64,000 nt of DNA from Pseudoxanthomonas yeongjuensis (GTDB lineage Bacteria > Pseudomonadota > Gammaproteobacteria > Xanthomonadales > Xanthomonadaceae): contig NZ_PDWT01000003.1 in NCBI RefSeq assembly GCF_010093345.1, positions 248,001 through 312,000 of the forward strand, written 5' to 3'. Below, piece after piece: positions 27,213 through 34,850 of the stretch. A program made the position numbers and the translations under genes. The notes under the pieces were generated by a model. That model did not search any database. It was not told where the DNA came from and saw only the letters and a program-made list of their open reading frames with translations. How positions within the stretch are numbered: the first letter of the stretch is position 1; each line of letters opens with the position of its first letter.

Positions 27213-29218
27213 AACGACTCGCCTGCCTGTTGCTGGCCATGTTCGCCTGCGACGCCAATGCGGCGATGCCCGAGGATCGCTTCCAGCCGTCCGACCTGGC
27301 GCGCCTGGCCGACCTGACCGAGCCCGGTTTTTCGGCCGATGGCGAACGCCTGGTGTACACGGTCACCACCGCCAATCTGGCCGAGGACAAGGCACAGTCC
27401 GATCTCTGGCGCGTGGACTACACCGGCGCCCGGCGCACCCGATTGACCAGCACCCCGGACAGCAGCGAGTGGCGGGGGCAATGGTCGGCGGATGGACGCT
27501 GGATCGCCTTTCTCTCGGACCGCAAGCAAGCTGGTGAAGACGAGGAAGACGCGACCACGCAGGTATGGACGATGCCCGCAACCGGCGGAAAAGCGCGCCG
27601 CGTGACCGATTTCGCCGATGGCGTCGAGGACTTCGCGTGGTCGCCGGATGGCAAGCGTCTTGCGGTGATCGCACTGGATCCGCAATTCCCGGCCGGCACG
27701 CCGAAACCGAAGAACCCGCCGCCGATCGTCACCGACCGCTACCAGTTCAAGGAAGACGGCAGCGGCTACCTGGGCTCGCGACGCAAACACCTGTACCTGT
27801 TCGACCTGGCCAGCGGCAAGGTCGAACAACTCACTTCCGGCGCGCACGACGAGCAACTTCCGGCGTGGTCGCCGGACGGAAAACTGATCGCCTACGTGAC
27901 CAAGCGTGGCCAGGATCCGGATCGCCACCTCGACTTCGACATCTACGTGATCGAACCGGAAGCCGGCGCCGGCGAGCGCCAGCTGACCACCTTCCCCGGT
28001 TCCGACCTGGACCCGTACTGGGAAACGCGCCCGGCCTGGAGCCCGGACAGCACGCGCATCGCCTACCTGCAGAGCGGCGAGGACCAATGGATCTATTACG
28101 CGCCGTGGCAACTGGCGGTGGTGGACGTCGCCAGCGGCAAGGCCACGATCCCCGCACCGATCGACCGCTGTTTCACCAAGCCGCGCTGGTCGGCCGATGG
28201 CAACAGCGTCTACGCCTTGATCGAACAGAGCCTGGTCACCCACCTGTCGCGCATCGACCTGGCCGACGGCAAGGTCACCGACCTGACCCATGGCGACCGC
28301 TTCGACTACGACCTGGACGTTTCACCCGGCGGACGCATCGTCGTGCTCGGCGGCGGCGACCACCATCCCTATGAAATCTCCGCCGTGGAGCCGGGGGGAT
28401 TGCGCGCGCTCGGCAGGCACAACGAATGGCTGGCCGGCAAGCGACTCGCGGACGTGGAGAAGATCCGCTTCGAGGCCAGGGACGGGACGCCGCTGGAAGG
28501 CCTGCTGGTGAAACCGGTCGGCTACGAACCGGGCAAGCGCTACCCCACCCTGCTGCGCCTGCATGGCGGACCGGTCTACGAATTCAGCCACGAGTTCATG
28601 CCCGACTGGCAGGCCTACGCCGCGCAAGGCTACGCCGTCGTCGCGGTGAATCCGCGCGGCAGTTCCGGCCGCGGCTTCGATTTCGCCAAGGCGATCCATG
28701 CCGACTGGGGCAACAAGGACGCGGACGATGTGCTGGCCGGCGTCGACCATGTGGTGGAGATGGGCATCGCCGATCCACAGCACCTCGGTATCGGCGGCTG
28801 GAGCTACGGCGCCATCCTGACCAACGCGGTGATCGCGCGCGACACCCGCTTCAAGGCCGCGATCAGCGGCGCCGGCGCCTCCAACATGTACGCGATGTAC
28901 GGCCACGACCAGTACATCCGCGAGTACGAGATCGAACTGGGCACGCCCTGGGAAGACCGCACGCAATACGACCGCGCCAGTTATCCGTTCCTGCACGCGG
29001 ACCGGATCAAGACCCCGACCCTGTTCCAGTGCGGCGAAGCGGACTACAACGTGCCCTGCCTGGGCGCCGAGCAGATGTACCAGGCGCTGCGCTCGCTCGA
29101 AATACCGACCCAGTTGGTGATCTATCCGGGCGAGAACCACGGCCTGACCGTGCCCAGCTACCTGCGCGACCGGCTGGAGCGGAACCTGGCTTGGTACGAC
29201 AAGTATTTGAAGCCGTGA
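27209..29218 (+). CDS. Secreted S9C family prolyl-oligopeptidase-like serine peptidase
   Basis: A 669-aa peptidase with signal peptide (DANAA), a TolB-like propeller (WSADGRWIAFLSDRKQ, WSPDGKLIAYVTKRG) and an alpha/beta hydrolase C-terminus with nucleophile Ser532 in GGWSYGA, Asp in GEADYNVP and His in PGENHGL. Family S9C includes acylaminoacyl peptidases and dipeptidyl peptidases. The start overlaps the CehA-type gene by 4 bp; it is the last gene of the rightward operon, followed by an inverted repeat. Confidence 0.93.
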   Translation: MKRLACLLLAMFACDANAAMPEDRFQPSDLARLADLTEPGFSADGERLVYTVTTANLAEDKAQSDLWRVDYTGARRTRLTSTPDSSEWRGQWSADGRWIAFLSDRKQAGEDEEDATTQVWTMPATGGKARRVTDFADGVEDFAWSPDGKRLAVIALDPQFPAGTPKPKNPPPIVTDRYQFKEDGSGYLGSRRKHLYLFDLASGKVEQLTSGAHDEQLPAWSPDGKLIAYVTKRGQDPDRHLDFDIYVIEPEAGAGERQLTTFPGSDLDPYWETRPAWSPDSTRIAYLQSGEDQWIYYAPWQLAVVDVASGKATIPAPIDRCFTKPRWSADGNSVYALIEQSLVTHLSRIDLADGKVTDLTHGDRFDYDLDVSPGGRIVVLGGGDHHPYEISAVEPGGLRALGRHNEWLAGKRLADVEKIRFEARDGTPLEGLLVKPVGYEPGKRYPTLLRLHGGPVYEFSHEFMPDWQAYAAQGYAVVAVNPRGSSGRGFDFAKAIHADWGNKDADDVLAGVDHVVEMGIADPQHLGIGGWSYGAILTNAVIARDTRFKAAISGAGASNMYAMYGHDQYIREYEIELGTPWEDRTQYDRASYPFLHADRIKTPTLFQCGEADYNVPCLGAEQMYQALRSLEIPTQLVIYPGENHGLTVPSYLRDRLERNLAWYDKYLKP

Positions 29219-29255
29219 GTGAAAGTGATATTTCCCAACCGCGATAAAAGTAAAT

Positions 29256-29340
29256 CGTCATTCCCGCGAAGGCGGGAACCCAACGACTTTCGCGCATTAA
29301 GAGCAAAGGCGCTGGATCCCCGCCTTCGCGGGGACGACGA
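29256..29340. repeat. Inverted repeat with CGTCATTCCCGCGAAGGCGGG arms
   Basis: The left arm CGTCATTCCCGCGAAGGCGG is mirrored by CCGCCTTCGCGGGGACGACG at the right. It is a common dispersed palindrome of proteobacteria by appearance. It lies between the convergent S9C and DmpA-type genes and may terminate both. Only one copy in the window. Confidence 0.75.
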
Positions 29341-29368
29341 TTCGAGAAAATTCGCGCCGGATGAAGCA

Positions 29369-30529
29369 TCAACGCTTCGGCACGTAACGCCCGAACCGCT
29401 TCAACAGCTTCACCAGTTCCGCATGCGGGATCGCCTTCGCGTAATGTCCGTCGTTGCCCTGCATGTCGCGCGCCGCGACCATCGCGTTGACGATGGCCTC
29501 CTCGGTGGCCTGCACCGTGGCCTCGAACAACCCGTCGAGGTGATCCAGGCCGACGAAGCTGGCCTGCGACAGCGCATCGCCCTTCAGCGATCCCGCATTG
29601 GCGGTGGAGAACGCCAGGAAAATGTCGCCGGAACCGTTGCCGGCGTAGCTGCCCATCCGCGCCAGGCCCATGCCAGCGCGCTTGGCGATGCGCTTGAGCT
29701 GGTGCGGCAGCAACGGTGCGTCGGTGGCGACCACGATGATGATCGATCCGGTGTCGCCCTTGGGCGCGGGAGGCTGGCTGTAGCTCCCGTCGTCGCGCAG
29801 ATACTGCCCGACCGGAACACCGGCGATGCGCAGGCTGTCGCGCACGCCGTAGTTGGCCTGGACCAGCACGCCGACGGTGTAGTCGCCGCCGGCATCGGAC
29901 TCGACCACTCGGGAAGCGGTGCCGATGCCGCATTTGAATTCGTGGCAGACCATGCCGGTGCCGCCACCGACGTTGCCTTCGGCGACCGGCCCGCCTTTCG
30001 CATCGGCCAATGCCTTGGCCACATGCTCCGGGCGCACATGGAATCCGTTGATGTCGTTGAGCTCGCCATCCCAGGTTTCCGCCACCACCGGCAGCGACCA
30101 CCAGTAACCCGAAGGATCGGCCGTGCCGGAGCGCACGCGTTCGACGATCACCGCATCGCGGACCACGCCCACGCTGTGGGTATTGGTCAGCATCACCGGA
30201 CCTTCCACCTGCCCCGATTCGTCGATCCATGCGGTGCCGGTCATCTCGCCATTGCCGTTGAGCGCGAACCAGGCGCCGAACACCGGGGTGTCGAAGGTGG
30301 CGCGGCCGCGCGGCAGGATCGCGGTGACGCCGGTGCGCACCTTCCTGCCATCGGCGAGGTCCTCGATCAGGGTGACCTGGCCGACGCTGATGCCGGCGAC
30401 ATCGGTGATCGCATCGAGCGGGCCGGGCGAACCTTCGAACGGGACGCCGAGGTCGCGTGCGCGGGGTTCGGCGGCGGACGCCAGCGCGCAGAACGCGCAC
30501 AATGCGACGGCAATGAGGAAACGGATCAT
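29369..30529 (-). CDS. DmpA-type P1 family aminopeptidase, exported
   Basis: A 386-aa N-terminal-nucleophile hydrolase of the DmpA/BapA family. Signal peptide to about ASAAE, then ARDLGVPFEGSPGPLDAITDVAGISVG, LTNTHSVGVV, NVGGGTGMVCHEFK and the self-cleavage site at Gly261/Ser262 (GDTGSIIIVVATDAPLLP). Maturation would give alpha and beta chains with Ser262 as nucleophile. Family members are D-aminopeptidases and beta-peptidyl aminopeptidases, some of which cleave N-terminal beta-alanine (for example carnosine). It is transcribed away from the Rieske oxygenase gene with 55 bp between starts. Confidence 0.93.
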   Translation of the reverse strand: MIRFLIAVALCAFCALASAAEPRARDLGVPFEGSPGPLDAITDVAGISVGQVTLIEDLADGRKVRTGVTAILPRGRATFDTPVFGAWFALNGNGEMTGTAWIDESGQVEGPVMLTNTHSVGVVRDAVIVERVRSGTADPSGYWWSLPVVAETWDGELNDINGFHVRPEHVAKALADAKGGPVAEGNVGGGTGMVCHEFKCGIGTASRVVESDAGGDYTVGVLVQANYGVRDSLRIAGVPVGQYLRDDGSYSQPPAPKGDTGSIIIVVATDAPLLPHQLKRIAKRAGMGLARMGSYAGNGSGDIFLAFSTANAGSLKGDALSQASFVGLDHLDGLFEATVQATEEAIVNAMVAARDMQGNDGHYAKAIPHAELVKLLKRFGRYVPKR

Positions 30530-30584
30530 GGATGCTCCACGACAGGCCGGATGGCCTTGCAGCTTACAACCTCGGAGAAAGGCA

Positions 30585-31652
30585 ATGCAGGCAGTTGATG
30601 CGGCAAAAGCGCTGGAGCTGGCGAGCGCATTGCCGGCCCGTTATTACTTCGGCGAAGACATGCTGGCGATGGAACAGCGTGCGGTATTCGCACGCAGCTG
30701 GCAGTTGGTCGCGCAGCACGCGCAACTGGCCGAGCCCGGCGACCACGTGGTCGAAAGGATCGGCGAAGTGCCCGTCATCGTCGTCCGCGGCCAGGACGGC
30801 GTGCTGCGCGCCTTCCCCAACGTCTGCCGCCATCGGGCCGGACCGCTGGCGCTGTGCAACGGCAAGGGCGCGCGCGCCCTGCACTGCAAGTACCACGGCT
30901 GGACCTATACCCTGGAAGGCCAGCTGCGCAGCGCGCCGGAAATGCAGGCCGCGCAGGATTTCAGGGTCGAGGACATCCGCCTGCCGCCGTTGCGCGTGCA
31001 CGAGTGGCAGGGACTGGTGTTCGTCGCACTGGACGATTCGGTGCCGGATTTCGACGACGTCTACGGCGGCATCGTCGAACGCATCGCCCCGATCGACCTG
31101 TCGGCGATGCGCTACCTGCGCCGCGATTCCTACGACATCGACTGCAACTGGAAGGTCTACATCGACAACTTCCTCGAGGGCTACCACCTGCCGCACGTGC
31201 ATCCCGGCCTGTCCAAGGTGCTGGACTATCGCGCCTACGATACCGAACTGTTCCCCTGGTATTCGCTGCAGAACTCGCCGCTGCGCGACAGCGGCGGCGC
31301 CTATGGCGAAGGCGAGGCGTTCTATTACCACGTCTATCCCAACGTGATGCTCAACATCATGCCCGGGCGCCTGCAGACCAACCGCATCCTGCCGCTGGGA
31401 CCGGGGCGCTGCCGGGTGGAATTCGACTACTACTACGCCCAGGACGAACAGGCGATGGCCCGGATCGCGGCCGACCAGTCCTTCAGCGACGAAGTGCAGG
31501 CCGAGGACATCACCATCTGCGAATCGGTGCAGAAGGGACTGGCTTCCGGCTTCTACGACGCCGGCCGTCTCTGCCCGAAACGGGAAAGCGGCGTCTGGCA
31601 TTTCCAGAATTTATTGCGTGCGGCCTATGCCGGCGCCGGAGCGACTCCATGA
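30585..31652 (+). CDS. Rieske non-haem iron oxygenase, alpha subunit (quaternary-amine oxygenase-like)
   Basis: A 355-aa oxygenase. Rieske [2Fe-2S] ligands are Cys81/His83 (CRH) and Cys101/His104 (CKYH). The mononuclear iron site lies in NFLEGYHLPHVHP: His201 and His206, with Glu198 where most family members have the bridging Asp. A bridging Glu is known from carnitine monooxygenase CntA. The NWKV…DNFLEGYH context resembles choline monooxygenase and glycine-betaine demethylases. It may hydroxylate or demethylate a quaternary ammonium compound. No reductase gene is in the window. GGAGAAAGG precedes the start; its stop overlaps the next start. Confidence 0.85.
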   Translation: MQAVDAAKALELASALPARYYFGEDMLAMEQRAVFARSWQLVAQHAQLAEPGDHVVERIGEVPVIVVRGQDGVLRAFPNVCRHRAGPLALCNGKGARALHCKYHGWTYTLEGQLRSAPEMQAAQDFRVEDIRLPPLRVHEWQGLVFVALDDSVPDFDDVYGGIVERIAPIDLSAMRYLRRDSYDIDCNWKVYIDNFLEGYHLPHVHPGLSKVLDYRAYDTELFPWYSLQNSPLRDSGGAYGEGEAFYYHVYPNVMLNIMPGRLQTNRILPLGPGRCRVEFDYYYAQDEQAMARIAADQSFSDEVQAEDITICESVQKGLASGFYDAGRLCPKRESGVWHFQNLLRAAYAGAGATP

Positions 31653-32941
31653 GTTTCCGCAGCACCTCCCTGTTCGCCGCTCTGGCCTTGTCGCTGTCGG
31701 CGTCCGCCGCCCACGGCGCCGAACGCAGCACCGTGCATGCCGGCCACGTGATCGACGTCGAGACCGGCAAGGTGCTGGCCGATCAGGCCATTGGCACCGA
31801 GGACGGCAGGATCGTTTCCATTTCGGCGTGGAACGCATCGACCGCCAGCGGACACGTGATCGACTGGTCCGCCTATACCGTGGTGCCGGGCCTGATGGAC
31901 ATGCACACGCATATCGCCGACGAAGGTCCGTACGCCGACCCGGCCACGCCGCTGAAGAGCAATCCCGGCCGCGATGCGCTGATCGGCGCGAAGAACGCAC
32001 GCGCGACCCTGCAGGCCGGCTTCACCACGGTGCGCGATGTCGGCGTGTTCCGCGGCCTGTCGGACGTGATCCTGCGCGATGCGATCAACGCCGGACTGGT
32101 GCCGGGACCGCGCATGTACGTGGCCGGCGCCTACATCACCATCGATGGCGGTGGCGGCGAGATCACCGGCCTGCCCGCCGGAACCGTGGTCGCGCCCGAG
32201 TTCCGCCTCGGTGTTTCCGACGACGAAGCCGAAATCCGCGAGCACGTGGACTACCTGCTGGACCACGGCGCGGATTTCATCAAGATCATCGCCACCGGCG
32301 CGGTGCTCGCTGCCGGCACCGAGCCGGGCGAATCGGAGTACACCGAAGCCGAGATCCGCGCCGCCGTCGAGGAGGCCGCCAAGCGCGGCACCTTCGTCGC
32401 CGCCCATGCGCACGGCGCCGAAGGCATCAAGCGCGCGATCCGCGCCGGGGTGCGTTCGATCGAACATGGCTCGCTGATGGACGACGAAGCCATCGCGATG
32501 ATGAAGGAACACGGCACCTGGCTGGTCGCCGACATCTACGACGGCGACTACATCGATTCCGTCGGACGCGCGGACGGCTGGTCGGAAGAGATCCTGCGCA
32601 AGAACCTGGACACCACCGACGCGCAGCGCGAGGGCTTCCGCAAAGCGGTCAAGCTGGGCGTCAATCTGGCCTTCGGCACCGATTCCGGCGTCTACCCGCA
32701 CGGCGACAACGCCCGCCAGTTCGCCTACATGGTGAAGTACGGCATGACCCCGCTGCAGGCCCTGCAATCGGCGACGATCAGCTCGGCGCGGCTGCTGGGC
32801 AAGGAAAAGGAGACCGGCTCGATAGCGGTGGGCAAGTCCGCGGACCTGGTCGCGGTAGGTTGCGATCCACTGCAGGACATCGAATGCCTGCGCAAGGTGC
32901 GCGGAGTGGTGAAGGCCGGACAGCCGGTCGCGCTGGATTGA
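31649..32941 (+). CDS. Secreted metal-dependent amidohydrolase (prolidase-like)
   Basis: A 430-aa amidohydrolase-superfamily enzyme with signal peptide (AAHGAE). The metal site begins with DMHTHIAD; later features are FIKIIATGAV (the carboxylated Lys region), AAHAHGAEGIKRAI, SIEHGSLMDD and FGTDSGVYPHGDN. This pattern fits the Xaa-Pro/Xaa-Arg dipeptidase group of exported amidohydrolases. The start overlaps the oxygenase stop by 4 bp, so the two are co-expressed. It may release the amine or amino acid that the oxygenase then attacks. Confidence 0.88.
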   Translation: MSFRSTSLFAALALSLSASAAHGAERSTVHAGHVIDVETGKVLADQAIGTEDGRIVSISAWNASTASGHVIDWSAYTVVPGLMDMHTHIADEGPYADPATPLKSNPGRDALIGAKNARATLQAGFTTVRDVGVFRGLSDVILRDAINAGLVPGPRMYVAGAYITIDGGGGEITGLPAGTVVAPEFRLGVSDDEAEIREHVDYLLDHGADFIKIIATGAVLAAGTEPGESEYTEAEIRAAVEEAAKRGTFVAAHAHGAEGIKRAIRAGVRSIEHGSLMDDEAIAMMKEHGTWLVADIYDGDYIDSVGRADGWSEEILRKNLDTTDAQREGFRKAVKLGVNLAFGTDSGVYPHGDNARQFAYMVKYGMTPLQALQSATISSARLLGKEKETGSIAVGKSADLVAVGCDPLQDIECLRKVRGVVKAGQPVALD

Positions 32942-33533
32942 TGCGGACGGCCATCGGCGCCTTGGCTACGACAGGCGAGCTTCGGTTTTCCACCTCTCCC
33001 CTTGTGGGAGAGGTCGACGTGCGCAGCACGGCGGGAGAGGGGAAGCCGGAGCCCGATGGCCTGGCACGCGACCAGAGCATCAAGTGCGGGATATGTCCCT
33101 TTATTGCGCTCGACACGCCCGCTGATCGTGAAACTTCACAGCTCCGCCACCCCCTCTTCCGGCGCTGCGCGCCACCTTCTCCCACAAGGGGAGAAGACAA
33201 CTCGCGGCTTTCCACCTCTCACGCAATGAGAGGAGAGAGCCTTGGGCCTTCCACCTCTCCCTTCGTGGGAGAGGTCGACGTGCGCAGCACGGCGGGAGAG
33301 GGCAAGCCGGAGCCCGGGAATTTGGCCCGCGACCGGAGCATCGAGTGCGGGATACGTCCTTCCATTGCGCTCGAAACGCCCGCTGATCGCGAAACTCCAC
33401 AGCTCCGCCAACCCCTCTTCCGGCGCTACGCGCCACCCCGTATCGAGTACGGGACAGGCTCTTCTCCCACAAGGGGAGAAGGAATCCACGGCAACTCACC
33501 CCACATCACCAACCTTCATTTCCCAGAGGCCGC
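32942..33533. other. Repeat-filled gap without a credible gene
   Basis: This 592-bp gap between the amidohydrolase and the permease is occupied mostly by two diverged copies of one inverted-repeat unit. Open frames crossing it are made of repeat sequence and show no family features. The permease ribosome site probably lies in the last 15 bp (GAGGCCGC before the ATG). Confidence 0.7.
32990..33484. repeat. Tandem diverged copies of an imperfect inverted-repeat element
   Basis: Unit 1 begins at 32990 and unit 2 at 33251, a 261-bp period. Each starts with CCACCTCTCCC…GTGGGAGAGGTCGACGTGCG and ends with CTTCTCCCACAAGGGGAGAAG, so each unit also has inverted ends. Unit 2 carries an extra 20-bp piece near 33430. 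A short truncated piece (CCACCTCTCACGCAATGAGAGG) lies between them near 33210. The structure suggests a MITE-like element that duplicated in tandem. Confidence 0.75.
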
Positions 33534-34847
33534 ATGAACGACACCCGGAAGATCGGCTTCTGGACCTGCACCGCGCTGGTGGTGGGCAACACCATCGGCA
33601 TGGGCATTTTCCTGCTGCCCGCCTCGCTGGCGCCGTACGGTTTCAACGCAACCATCGGCTGGGGCATCACCGTGCTGGGCTGCATCTGCTTGGCCCGGGT
33701 CTTCGCCAGGCTGGCGCGCGAACTGGCCCACGCCGACGGCCCGTACGGGTATGTGCGCAGCACCCTGGGCGACCTGCCCGCCTTCCTTGCCATGTGGTGC
33801 TACTGGGTGTCGGTGTGGATCACCAACGCGGCCCTGGCCACCGGCGTGGTCGCTTACATCCGTGCCGCATTCCCGGAACTCGCCCCCCTGCAGCCCTCCT
33901 TGTTCGCCTTGGGCCTGCTGTGGACCTTCGTGGCCATCAACCTGCTCGGGGTACGCAGCGGGGGCGGCGTGCAGCTGGTGACCACCGCGCTGAAACTGCT
34001 GCCGATGCTGGCCATCGCCCTGCTCGGCGCATGGATGCTGGTGAACTCGCCGCACGCCTACGTGGCGCATCCGCCGACCCAGCCGATCACCCTGGCCGAT
34101 TCGATGGCCGCCGGGACCATCGCCCTGTTCGCGATGCTCGGCATCGAGTCGGCCACGGTGCCCGCGTCCAAGGTCGAGAATCCGGGGCGCACCATTCCGC
34201 GCGCGACCCTCGTCGGCACCCTGCTGACCGCGGCGATCTACCTGATCGTCTCGACCGTGCCGCTGTTGCTGATCCCGTCGCAGGAACTGGCTGCTTCGCC
34301 GGCGCCGTTCGCGTTGCTGATGGACCGCTTCGCAGGCGACGGCTTCGGCCGCTGGCTGGCCCTGTTCGTGGTGGTCAGCGGGCTCGGCGCATTGAACGGC
34401 TGGACCCTGCTGGGCGGCGAAATGACCCGGACCATGGCCGACAACGGCACGCTGCCCGCTTTCCTGTCGCGCAACAACCGCCACGGCGCGCCGGTCTTCG
34501 CCCTGGTCATCACCGGGCTGCTGGCCAGCGCCATGATCCTGATGAACTACAGCAAGTCGCTGGTGAACGGCTTCACCGTGATGAGCCAGGTGGTCACCGC
34601 GGCCAACCTGCCGCTGTACCTGTGCTGCTCGATCGCACTGGCGGTGCTGTGGAAGCGCGGCAAGCGCCTGGACGACAAAGGCGTGCGCGGCCTGCTGACG
34701 ATCGCGGTGCTGGGAACCGCCTACGCCATCTTCGCCTTCGTCGGCATGGGCCACGAGGCCTTCGTGATGGCGCTGGTGTTGGCCGCCTGTGGCTTGCCGC
34801 TCTATATCTTCATGCGCATCCTGCGCACCCGCCTCAACCGGTCCTGA
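33534..34847 (+). CDS. APC-superfamily amino acid/amine permease
   Basis: A 437-aa inner-membrane transporter with about 12 helices. The first helix TALVVGNTIGMGIFLLPASLAPYG carries the unwound GxG(I)G substrate-binding motif of the APC family; FAMLGIESATVPASKVENPGRTIPRAT is the typical helix 6 region. Closest in style to arginine/agmatine- and ornithine-type antiporters (AdiC/PotE branch), which move basic amino acids and amines. Its stop is 3 bp from the amine-dehydrogenase-like gene, so it probably imports that enzyme's substrate. Confidence 0.88.
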   Translation: MNDTRKIGFWTCTALVVGNTIGMGIFLLPASLAPYGFNATIGWGITVLGCICLARVFARLARELAHADGPYGYVRSTLGDLPAFLAMWCYWVSVWITNAALATGVVAYIRAAFPELAPLQPSLFALGLLWTFVAINLLGVRSGGGVQLVTTALKLLPMLAIALLGAWMLVNSPHAYVAHPPTQPITLADSMAAGTIALFAMLGIESATVPASKVENPGRTIPRATLVGTLLTAAIYLIVSTVPLLLIPSQELAASPAPFALLMDRFAGDGFGRWLALFVVVSGLGALNGWTLLGGEMTRTMADNGTLPAFLSRNNRHGAPVFALVITGLLASAMILMNYSKSLVNGFTVMSQVVTAANLPLYLCCSIALAVLWKRGKRLDDKGVRGLLTIAVLGTAYAIFAFVGMGHEAFVMALVLAACGLPLYIFMRILRTRLNRS

Positions 34848-34850
34848 TCC

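Noticed and set aside
32990-33484. CRISPR-like direct repeats
   Set aside because: Only two long diverged units with inverted ends and no short regular repeats or spacers; no cas genes.
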